Below the pieces are notes generated by a model. It was not told the DNA's origin and searched no databases. It worked only from the letters and a program-made list of their open reading frames with translations. A stretch of DNA of 6,619 nucleotides, from the NCBI GenBank assembly GCA_002331565.1, contig DCZC01000139.1, forward strand, positions 1 to 6,619, read 5' to 3'. Within the stretch, counting starts at the first letter, position 1. Each line of letters begins with the position of its first letter. Source of the stretch: Gemmatimonas sp. UBA2094. GTDB lineage: Bacteria > Gemmatimonadota > Gemmatimonadetes > Gemmatimonadales > Gemmatimonadaceae. Both the position numbers and the translations under genes were made by a program. This document shows, in pieces, positions 1-5,640 of the stretch.

Positions 1-524
1 ACCGGCCCCGGGGCCGCGGCGTCCAGCGCCTGCCGCACCGCGCGGCCGATCCCTACCCGCGAGCGCGTGGCGTTGAGCTGCCCATCGTTGGTCTCCCCAA
101 CCACCGGGTTGATGGACCGCACGGAGGCATTCTCGGGCCGCGCCAACATCCACTGCGCCAGCGCATCCCCCGCCTGCCAGATGCAGAGGGTGCAGGTAAG
201 CACGATGGGCGTTTCGATTTCCCCGAGTTCCCGCAGCTGCGTCACGCCCAGCAGCTTCCCGAATCCGTTGCCCACGTGCAGCGCCGCCGGTACGCGATCG
301 CGGAAGAGGTCGCCGCCATGCGGGACGATGGCCGTGACCCCGGTCCGGAGCGAATCGCCCTCACTGACCGTGGCGTGCCCCACCTTCACCCCGGCGACGT
401 CGGTGATGGCGTTGTTGGTGCCGGTGGCAAAGATGCCTGGCGCCAGCCCGAGGGCACGGGCGCGCACCTGCGCGCCGAGCAGGGCCGGCGCGGCGAGAAG
501 GAGGAGGGCAGCGAAACGGAGCAT
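1..524 (-). CDS. DmpA-type P1 family peptidase (L-aminopeptidase/D-esterase), N-terminal part
   Basis: The 174 visible codons begin at the ATG complementary to 522-524 and run off the left edge. Residues 1-18 look like a Sec signal peptide (MLRFAALLLL, then a small-residue site near LLGA-Q), so the enzyme is probably exported. The mature start matches the P1 (DmpA) family: a PGIFATGTNNAITDVAGVKVGH-like opening around residues 29-50, TGVTAIVPHGGDLFRD at 61-76, NGFGKLLGVTQLRELGEIETP at about 86-106 and NPVVGETNDGQLN at 139-151. Family members are N-terminal nucleophile hydrolases that cleave themselves before a serine and release N-terminal amino acids from peptides or amides. That serine lies downstream, outside the window, so activity cannot be judged. 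Residues 110-116 read TCTLCIW where I recall many members having TNTLSV. No clear Shine-Dalgarno precedes the ATG, but the signal peptide supports this start. It is divergent from holB. The family call is firm; the substrate is unknown. Confidence 0.88.
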   Translation of the reverse strand, partial: MLRFAALLLLAAPALLGAQVRARALGLAPGIFATGTNNAITDVAGVKVGHATVSEGDSLRTGVTAIVPHGGDLFRDRVPAALHVGNGFGKLLGVTQLRELGEIETPIVLTCTLCIWQAGDALAQWMLARPENASVRSINPVVGETNDGQLNATRSRVGIGRAVRQALDAAAPGP

Positions 525-540
525 GGTGTCGGGGGAGAAA

Positions 541-551
541 GCGGTTACCGC
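541..551. promoter_or_regulatory. Small palindrome upstream of the peptidase gene
   Basis: GCGGTTACCGC is a perfect inverted repeat with 5-bp arms around one base. It is centred about 22 bp upstream of the peptidase ATG. The location would suit an operator, but an 11-bp palindrome in GC-rich DNA can occur by chance and no known regulator site is recognised. Confidence 0.2.
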
Positions 552-668
552 GCGAGCGGAACGGCGCACCGGACCGGCGCGAGCTCGGCGGGCGCTGGCC
601 GGGTACCCCGCCAATCTGGTGAGTGCGGCGTGGCGGAGTAACCCGCGGGCGCCTTCCCCTCCGTCCGG

Positions 669-698
669 GCTTCCGCGGTCCGAGCTTCCACGGTTCGA
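669..698. repeat. 15-bp tandem direct repeat, two copies
   Basis: GCTTCCGCGGTCCGA (669-683) is followed without a gap by GCTTCCACGGTTCGA (684-698), matching at 13 of 15 positions. A looser third unit with a 2-nt insertion may precede it at about 653-668 (CTTCCCCTCCGTCCGG). It lies 33 bp before the holB ATG. It could be a regulator binding site or simple slippage; the sequence alone does not say which. Confidence 0.6.
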
Positions 699-718
699 GC
701 ACCCGCCCTCACCCTCGT

Positions 719-724
719 TATTTT
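719..724 (+). promoter_or_regulatory. Possible -10 element for holB (leaderless start)
   Basis: TATTTT matches the TATAAT consensus at four of six positions. It sits in the only AT-rich patch of the intergenic region and ends 6 nt before the holB ATG. A transcript starting about 7 nt downstream would begin at the ATG itself, which fits the absence of a ribosome binding site there. No good -35 hexamer is visible at 16-19 nt upstream, so this is a weak call. Confidence 0.25.
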
Positions 725-730
725 CCCCGC

Positions 731-1822
731 ATGCCCTTCCGCCCGCTCTACGGCCACCACGCCATCCGTTCCCGTCTCACCGCCGCGGCCGGCGACGGCC
801 GCTTGCCGGCCAGCTTGCTGCTCCAAGGTGGGCGCGGAGTGGGCAAACAGCGGCTGGCGCTCTGGCTGGGGCAGTACCTGCTCTGCGAACGGGCCACACG
901 TGAGCGGCTCCCCGAGCCGTGCGGCGCCTGCCAGCACTGCCGCTACACCGAGCGCGGGATGCACCCCGACCTCCACTGGTTCTTTCCGCGGCCGCGCCTC
1001 AAGGACGGCGACGCCTCGACGGCGGACGTCAAGGCGGATCTGGCCGAAGCGGTGGCCGAACGCGTGGAGGCCGAGGGACTGTACGCACCACCGCCCGGCA
1101 CCGAAGGCATCTACGTCGCGACCATTCGCGCCTTGGTGAACATGGCCGCCAGCAGGCCGGCCATGGCATCACGTACCGTGTTCGTGGTGGGCGACGCCGA
1201 GCGCATGGTATCACAGGAAGGCGCCGATCAGGCCGCCAATGCCTTCCTCAAGCTGCTGGAGGAACCGCCGCTGGGCGTCACGCTCATCCTCACGACCAGC
1301 GAACCCGGGGCGCTGCTCCCCACCATCAAGTCGCGCGTGGTGTCGGTGCGGGTACCCGCCCTGCCGCGCGCCGACATGGAGGCGTTTCTTGCCGACGCCG
1401 TGGTGGAGCGGAAGCTGTCGCGCACCCCTCGCGACGAACTGCTGGCGCGCGCGAACGGTGCGCCCGGCGCCCTATTTGCCGGCGACAGCATGAGCGCGGC
1501 ATTCGCGAACGCCCGCCTGCTGCTCGAAGCGGCCGTTGCCCCCCGCACCCCCGATGGGGTCGCGCTCCAGGTGAAGGCCGCCGCCAGACAGGGAGTAGCC
1601 GGTGCGCGCGGCGCCTTCAGCGACACCCTCGATGCCCTGACCCATCTGTTGCATGCGCGCACGCAGCAGCTCGTGCACGCCGGACGCGACATCGACGCGC
1701 GTCGCGCCGCCTCGGTGCTCCCCATCGTGGAAGCCGCGAAGGCAAAGGCGCAGAACAACGTGAGTCCCAACCTGCTCACCGCTTCCCTGCTGCGCGACAT
1801 GCATCGCGTCATGGCGCCGTAA
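731..1822 (+). CDS. holB: DNA polymerase III subunit delta' (clamp loader)
   Basis: This 363-residue protein is the delta' subunit of the clamp-loader complex, which opens the sliding clamp and loads it on primed DNA. In order it shows the opening MPFRPLYGHHAIRSRL, a Walker A loop GGRGVGK at 33-39, a zinc module with Cys52, Cys64, Cys67 and Cys70, the HPDLHWF segment at 78-84, the VVGDAERM Walker B-like strand at 152-159, AANAFLKLLEEPP at 168-180 and TTSEPGALLPTIKSR at 188-202. The usual SRC ends here as SRV (Val203). Between the zinc module and the VATIRALV helix lies an acidic/alanine-rich insert some 30 residues longer than in E. coli HolB as I recall it. The frame stays open upstream to an ATG at 623, but those 36 residues are Arg/Pro-rich and unlike the family, so the ATG at 731 is preferred. 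No Shine-Dalgarno is visible. moaC follows 25 nt after the stop. Confidence 0.92.
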   Translation: MPFRPLYGHHAIRSRLTAAAGDGRLPASLLLQGGRGVGKQRLALWLGQYLLCERATRERLPEPCGACQHCRYTERGMHPDLHWFFPRPRLKDGDASTADVKADLAEAVAERVEAEGLYAPPPGTEGIYVATIRALVNMAASRPAMASRTVFVVGDAERMVSQEGADQAANAFLKLLEEPPLGVTLILTTSEPGALLPTIKSRVVSVRVPALPRADMEAFLADAVVERKLSRTPRDELLARANGAPGALFAGDSMSAAFANARLLLEAAVAPRTPDGVALQVKAAARQGVAGARGAFSDTLDALTHLLHARTQQLVHAGRDIDARRAASVLPIVEAAKAKAQNNVSPNLLTASLLRDMHRVMAP

Positions 1823-1847
1823 CCCCTTTCCGACTCCGACCCGCGTC

Positions 1848-2384
1848 ATGACAGAGCACCCGAGCGCCGCCGGCGCCGCCCAACCGGACCTCCCCGCCGG
1901 GGTCACGCGCGAGCTTTCGCACCTCGACCGGGCAGGAAATTTTCAGATGGTGGACGTAGGCGACAAGCCGATTTCCGTACGTTCGGCCGTTGCCACGGGC
2001 GTCATCCGCATGCACCAGGAAACGTTCAACCTCATACGTGACAATGGGTTGAAGAAGGGCGACGTCATTCCGGTGGCCCGACTGGCCGGAATGCAGGCCG
2101 CAAAACGCACAGCTGAGCTCGTCCCCCTCTGTCACCCGCTCCCGTTGTCGGGGATCGAGGTCCTGGTTACTCTCGATGAGGCCCTGCCCGGTTGTCGGGT
2201 CGAGGGGCTTGTCAGGACCACCGCCCAGACCGGGGTGGAAATGGAAGCGTTGACCGCCGTGTCCGTGGCGCTGCTGGCGATTTACGACATGGCCAAGGCG
2301 GTCGACCGGACGATGGTGATTTCCGACGTCGTACTGCGCGAGAAACGCGGCGGTACGAAGGGCGACTTCATCAGCAGTCCGTGA
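1848..2384 (+). CDS. moaC: Cyclic pyranopterin monophosphate synthase MoaC
   Basis: This 178-residue protein carries the full MoaC signature. The enzyme converts 3',8-cyclo-7,8-dihydro-GTP, made by MoaA, into cyclic pyranopterin monophosphate in molybdenum-cofactor synthesis in the cytoplasm. Visible blocks are LSHLDRAGNFQMVDVGDKP at 23-41, KKGDVIPVARLAGMQAAKRT at 69-88, LVPLCHPLPLSGIEV at 91-105, TGVEMEALTAVSVALLAIYD at 128-147 and KRGGTKGDF at 166-174. Aligned by eye with E. coli MoaC at a constant offset of 19, the catalytic Lys51, Asp128 and Lys131 correspond to Lys70, Asp147 and Lys150, so the site is intact. About 19 N-terminal residues rich in Ala and Pro precede the conserved domain; the next Met (34) lies inside it, so the ATG at 1848 is the sensible start. 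No Shine-Dalgarno is seen. It probably shares a transcript with holB. No other molybdopterin gene is in the window. Confidence 0.98.
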   Translation: MTEHPSAAGAAQPDLPAGVTRELSHLDRAGNFQMVDVGDKPISVRSAVATGVIRMHQETFNLIRDNGLKKGDVIPVARLAGMQAAKRTAELVPLCHPLPLSGIEVLVTLDEALPGCRVEGLVRTTAQTGVEMEALTAVSVALLAIYDMAKAVDRTMVISDVVLREKRGGTKGDFISSP

Positions 2385-2398
2385 GTGACCTGCAGAAC

Positions 2399-2405
2399 GA
2401 GAGGG
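2399..2405 (+). promoter_or_regulatory. Purine-rich ribosome binding site candidate
   Basis: GAGAGGG lies 3 nt before the ATG at 2409, with its GAG core 7 nt away. It is the only recognisable Shine-Dalgarno-like stretch before a start in this window. It favours the ATG at 2409 over the in-frame GTG at 2385, which abuts the moaC stop. Confidence 0.45.
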
Positions 2406-2408
2406 CCC

Positions 2409-3239
2409 ATGCACGACCCAATCGATAGAGCTTCACGAAAGGCGGCGATCGTACGGCGCCGGCGGATGGATCGCCGGCAGACAGCGCGCCGCATGCGACT
2501 GATGGTGGTGACGTCGGCAGCAGTACTCGTCGGCGTGATGATGGTGAAGCCGCGCGCGGAGGTGCCCCCGGGCGCTGGTACCGCCGCGGCCGCTGCCCGC
2601 GGGACCACCGTCGCCGCCACGGGCAACAGCCCCCTCGCGGGGCCGCGCACGACGCTCTTCCCCACGTTGTCCGCCAACGCGGCGTCGCCGTGGAAGCGCC
2701 CTGGCGACCTGCTGAAGCGCGACGAGGGAGCCAAGGGTCCGTCGTTTGCCTTCGGTACCGACCCGCGACTTACCGAGCGCCACGAGTCGCTCAATCGCTG
2801 GCACCGCATTTACGGTTACAGCGCCAAGTACCGCATCAAACCCGATTTGGCCCGTCGTATTTACGACGCCGCCATCACGGCAGGGATCGAGCCCGAGTTG
2901 GGGTTCCGCTTGGTGCGAGTGGAAAGCGTGTTCGACACCAAGGCCGAAAGTCCGGCGGGAGCGCTCGGGCTCACCCAGCTCATGCCGTCCACAGCGCGCT
3001 TTTTCGAGCCCCACGTGACTCGCGAGCAGCTCCTCACGGCCGACGTGAACCTGCGCATCGGCTTCAAGTACCTTCGGGCGCTGATCCGCGAAAACAAGGG
3101 CGATCTCAAGCTGGCCCTGCTCGTGTACAACCGCGGGCCGGTTGCCGTCGGCCGCGCGCTCGCGATGGGGCAGGACCCCGCGAACGGCTACGAAAGCCTT
3201 GTGATCAAGGGCTATCGAGGTCGCGGTATACTCCAATAG
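2409..3239 (+). CDS. Membrane-anchored SLT-domain lytic transglycosylase
   Basis: This 276-residue protein begins with a strongly basic cytoplasmic segment (residues 7-30, with RRRR at 16-19), then one hydrophobic segment at about 31-46. An Ala/Thr/Pro-rich linker to about residue 120 precedes a C-terminal SLT (GH23-like) domain at about 140-260. The order predicts a single-pass anchor with the catalytic domain in the periplasm, where such enzymes cleave glycan strands of peptidoglycan and leave 1,6-anhydro-muramic ends. Motifs are LVRVESVFD at 168-176 with catalytic Glu172, GALGLTQLMPSTA at 184-196, NLRIGFKYL and LLVYNRGPVAV (the usual AYN-GP). I chose ATG 2409 because of the GAGAGGG before it; GTG 2385 would add eight residues. 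It starts 24 nt after the moaC stop and ends 4 bp from a convergent second lytic transglycosylase. Resemblance is to the general Slt/MltE/EmtA group; the exact family is not assigned. Confidence 0.88.
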   Translation: MHDPIDRASRKAAIVRRRRMDRRQTARRMRLMVVTSAAVLVGVMMVKPRAEVPPGAGTAAAAARGTTVAATGNSPLAGPRTTLFPTLSANAASPWKRPGDLLKRDEGAKGPSFAFGTDPRLTERHESLNRWHRIYGYSAKYRIKPDLARRIYDAAITAGIEPELGFRLVRVESVFDTKAESPAGALGLTQLMPSTARFFEPHVTREQLLTADVNLRIGFKYLRALIRENKGDLKLALLVYNRGPVAVGRALAMGQDPANGYESLVIKGYRGRGILQ

Positions 3240-3243
3240 CCAA

Positions 3244-4917
3244 TCACTTGTTCTTACGTAATTTAGGAGAGGCGGCCTGATGTACTTTCGAGGCCGCCTT
3301 CTTCTTGGCCACCCCGGACTTTTTCACAGACTTCTTCACACGGGGTTTTTGTGATTTCCCTTTGACGCCGGACGCTCCTGGCCCGCCGGACGACCCTGCC
3401 TTGGTCACATTTCTGACAGAACGGTCAGCGCCTGTGGATTTACGGATCTGCAGCGTCTGCCCCGCCAGAATGCGGGTGCCACGAAGCCCGTTCATCGACT
3501 TGAGCTGCGATTCCGTGAGCCCGTACCTCCGGGCAATGGCACCCAACGTCTCCCCCCGCCGCACCACATGAACCCCGCGCGCGGTCAGGCCCTTCGTGCC
3601 GGCTGCGCCGCCGAATTTCTCCAGTGACGGATCGGGGAGCTCGCGCGCGTAGGTCAGCGCCGCGTCCGTTGGCACGCGCAGCGTCTGCCCCGCCGTCAAC
3701 TTGCCCTGCCGCGAGATTCGCCAGTTCGGATTGAACCAGCGAAGCTGCTTGAGCGAGACGCCGTGTCGGCTGGCAACACGGCTCGCCGACGCGGCGACTT
3801 CCACCCGCACCGCCCGGAACCCCCGCAAGGCATCGGGACGCACGGTGTCGATCGCTGCCCGCAGCTTCTCCGCGCTCCCCACGGGCACACGCAGCCAGAT
3901 TTCGGCGTCAGGGGGCGTGATTCCCCGGAGCAACGCCGGATTGAGATCCTTCAGCGCGTTGCCGGGCAGGCTCCCGGCCGTGGCCAAGGCGGCCAGACTG
4001 GTCCCCGGCGCCACCCGTAGCGAGTCGTACTCGTAGACGGGGAGCGTATCGATCCGCAGCCCGTACTGCCCAGGCTTCTTGGCCACAAGCGCCGCGGCGA
4101 TCAACTGCGGCACGTAATTCTTGGTCTCGACCCGCAGGAAATCCTGTTCCGCGAGTGCGAAGAACCGGTCTTCGCCTGCCGCGCCCTCCAGTTCTTCGGC
4201 AAACCGGGTCAGCCCGCGCGACACGCGCCCCGGTCCGCCGTTGTAGGCGGCGGCGGCCAGATAGAACGAGCCGAACTGCCTGTGCAGGAAGCCGAGGAAC
4301 CGGATGGCCCCATCGGTGGCGCGCGCCGGATCCCGTCGCTCGTCCATCCACCAGTCCACCCGCATTCCCACGTCGCGTGCCGTGCTGCTCATGAACTGCC
4401 ATATCCCCACGGCCGCCGCGCGGGAATAGGCGTGCGGGTCGTACCCGCTCTCGATGAGCGCGAGATACGTGAGGTCTTCCGGCATGCCGCTCGCACGCAA
4501 CTTGGCCCGGATCATGGGCTCGTAGCGCGTCCCGCGCGAAAGCCGCGAGGTGAACCGCTCGCGCGCCTTGCTGGAGAAAAGCGCGACATAGTGCTCGACC
4601 CGGTCGTGAGTTTCGTACGAGCGGACATCGAGATCCCACACCGGCTCATCGCCAAAGGAGTCCGCCATGGTGCCCACCGTGGAGTCTCCGAACACCGACA
4701 GCGCCGTACGCACGACCTCGTCGCGGGTGGCGGGGGCGGCTGGCGGCGCCACCACTGTCTCGCCGGCGGGCGGGTCGGACGTGATGCCCAACGCTGGCAC
4801 AGGCGGGCGCGCGGACGCCGCGGGGATGAGGGCGGGAGCGGATCGGAGGCTACCACACGCTGGCACCAGCACCAGGAGGGCCAACAATGATGCGCGCCCG
4901 CACCAACGGGCGGCCAT
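3244..4917 (-). CDS. MltD-like lipoprotein lytic transglycosylase with LysM repeats
   Basis: From the ATG at 4917 this is 557 residues. Residues 1-20 form a lipoprotein signal (LLALLVLVPA) before Cys21; Pro at -2 of the lipobox is unusual. After an Ala/Pro-rich linker comes an SLT domain at about 130-240: LALIESGYDP with catalytic Glu156, VGIWQFMSSTA at 170-180 and AAAAYNGGPGRV at 221-232. Three LysM-like units follow at about 295-346 (degenerate), 369-415 and 449-492; the last is the clearest (HVVRRGETLGAIARRYGL). The architecture matches MltD: an outer-membrane lipoprotein cleaving peptidoglycan glycan strands, with LysM binding the glycan. The C-terminal 39 residues are polybasic and not part of that family plan. 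Upstream in-frame starts exist at ATG 4938 and GTG 4962; none has a clear ribosome binding site, and 4917 gives the most typical signal peptide. The gene follows the response regulator by 12-57 nt depending on the start, so shared transcription is likely. Confidence 0.92.
   Translation of the reverse strand: MAARWCGRASLLALLVLVPACGSLRSAPALIPAASARPPVPALGITSDPPAGETVVAPPAAPATRDEVVRTALSVFGDSTVGTMADSFGDEPVWDLDVRSYETHDRVEHYVALFSSKARERFTSRLSRGTRYEPMIRAKLRASGMPEDLTYLALIESGYDPHAYSRAAAVGIWQFMSSTARDVGMRVDWWMDERRDPARATDGAIRFLGFLHRQFGSFYLAAAAYNGGPGRVSRGLTRFAEELEGAAGEDRFFALAEQDFLRVETKNYVPQLIAAALVAKKPGQYGLRIDTLPVYEYDSLRVAPGTSLAALATAGSLPGNALKDLNPALLRGITPPDAEIWLRVPVGSAEKLRAAIDTVRPDALRGFRAVRVEVAASASRVASRHGVSLKQLRWFNPNWRISRQGKLTAGQTLRVPTDAALTYARELPDPSLEKFGGAAGTKGLTARGVHVVRRGETLGAIARRYGLTESQLKSMNGLRGTRILAGQTLQIRKSTGADRSVRNVTKAGSSGGPGASGVKGKSQKPRVKKSVKKSGVAKKKAASKVHQAASPKLRKNK
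3270..3299 (+). terminator. Candidate terminator hairpin inside the convergent gene
   Basis: AGGCGGCCT (3270-3278) and AGGCCGCCT (3291-3299) are perfect 9-bp inverted repeats with a 12-nt loop. The plus strand continues as T-rich TTCTTCTT. The hairpin starts 31 nt after the stop of the plus-strand transglycosylase, a suitable place for a Rho-independent terminator. It lies within the last codons of the minus-strand gene, where both arms encode Ala-Ala-Ser. The T tract is broken by C residues, so strength is uncertain. Confidence 0.45.
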
Positions 4918-4974
4918 CACTGGCTGCAGCGGTCCCATCGAGGGTGTGGTCACTGGAGTCACGTGGCGATCAGC

Positions 4975-5640
4975 TCACCCGTTTTCCGCGATCCCCGCCT
5001 CGAGCGCGAAGCGCGTCAGGCCGGCGACCGAGTGAATCTGCAGCTTCTTCATGAGGCTCTCGCGGTGCGCCTCCACCGTGCGACGGCTGATGCCGAGTTC
5101 CGCTGCGATGGCCTTGTTCGTGAGCCCGCGCGCGACGCCCCCCAACACGTCCCGCTCGCGCGGCGTGAGCTGCTCGAGCTGGATGGCGGTGCTGTTCTCC
5201 GGCACGGCATCCGCCGACGACAGCCGCCGCACCACGGCGGGGCTGAAAAACGTCCCACCCGCATGCACGGCGCGAATGGCGGCGCGCAGCTCCTCGCCGG
5301 CCGAGTCCTTGAGCAGATAGCCGTGTGTTCCGATGCGCATCCCCTCGCGCACGTACTCGCCCTGATCGTGCATGCTGAGCAGGAGCACCCGCGCGCCCGG
5401 CAGCAGTTCTCGCAGCCGGCCCGCTGCCTTGAGCCCGGTTTCCTCGGGCATCGTGATGTCCAGCACCACCACATCGGGGCGATGTTCGAGCGCCAGCTCC
5501 ACCGCCGCGCGGCCGTTGGACGCCTCGGCCACCACCTCGATCTGCGGGTCAGCGTCCAGCACATACCGCAGCCCTTCGCGCACCAGTGCGTGGTCGTCGG
5601 CAATGAGAACGCGGATGCGGGGCGTGGCTGGGGCGGTCAT
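4975..5640 (-). CDS. NarL/LuxR-family two-component response regulator
   Basis: The protein has 221 residues in two domains. The receiver domain (about 8-125) has the acidic pair Asp15-Asp16, the phosphorylation site Asp61 in VVVLDITMPEETG, Ser89 in LLLSMHD and Lys111 in GYLLKDSAGEEL. The DNA-binding helix-turn-helix (about 156-215) shows LTPRERDVLGGVARGLTNKAIA, then ELGISRRTVEAHRESLMKKL, typical of LuxR/NarL effectors. It is a cytoplasmic transcription factor activated by phosphorylation. Its ATG overlaps the kinase stop as ATGA (5637-5640), which indicates translational coupling and a cognate pair. No separate ribosome binding site is visible. Target genes cannot be read from the sequence, though the lytic transglycosylase directly downstream is a natural candidate for co-expression. 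All key phospho-acceptor residues are present and the length is normal for the family. Confidence 0.96.
   Translation of the reverse strand: MTAPATPRIRVLIADDHALVREGLRYVLDADPQIEVVAEASNGRAAVELALEHRPDVVVLDITMPEETGLKAAGRLRELLPGARVLLLSMHDQGEYVREGMRIGTHGYLLKDSAGEELRAAIRAVHAGGTFFSPAVVRRLSSADAVPENSTAIQLEQLTPRERDVLGGVARGLTNKAIAAELGISRRTVEAHRESLMKKLQIHSVAGLTRFALEAGIAENG

Larger units (their letters stand above)
525..730. other. Divergent intergenic region between the peptidase gene and holB
   Basis: This 206-bp gap separates two genes transcribed away from each other and should contain both promoters. I see no convincing sigma-70 -35/-10 pair. Three structures stand out: an 11-bp palindrome GCGGTTACCGC at 541-551, close to the peptidase start; a near-perfect 15-bp tandem repeat at 669-698; and an AT-rich TTATTTT at 718-724 just before the holB ATG. 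Several open frames cross the gap, but none resembles a protein family and all look like by-products of high GC. Confidence 0.6.

Noticed and set aside
587..612. Inverted repeat GGCGGG/CCCGCC in the divergent intergenic region as a terminator
   Set aside because: The arms are only 6 bp, no T tract follows on either strand, and no gene ends nearby.
623..730. Upstream extension of holB to an earlier ATG at 623
   Set aside because: The extra 36 residues are Arg/Pro/Gly-rich and carry no family motif, whereas MPFRPLYGH at 731 is where delta' proteins normally begin.
67..903. Long plus-strand open frame of 278 codons over the peptidase gene and the start of holB
   Set aside because: Its product is Arg/Pro/Ser-rich with no family resemblance and lies antisense to a clear P1 peptidase, then out of frame with holB. 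Long spurious frames are expected in GC-rich DNA.
2433..3236. Minus-strand open frame of 267 codons opposite the SLT-domain gene
   Set aside because: The plus strand here encodes clear SLT motifs with a catalytic Glu. The antisense product has no recognisable domain.
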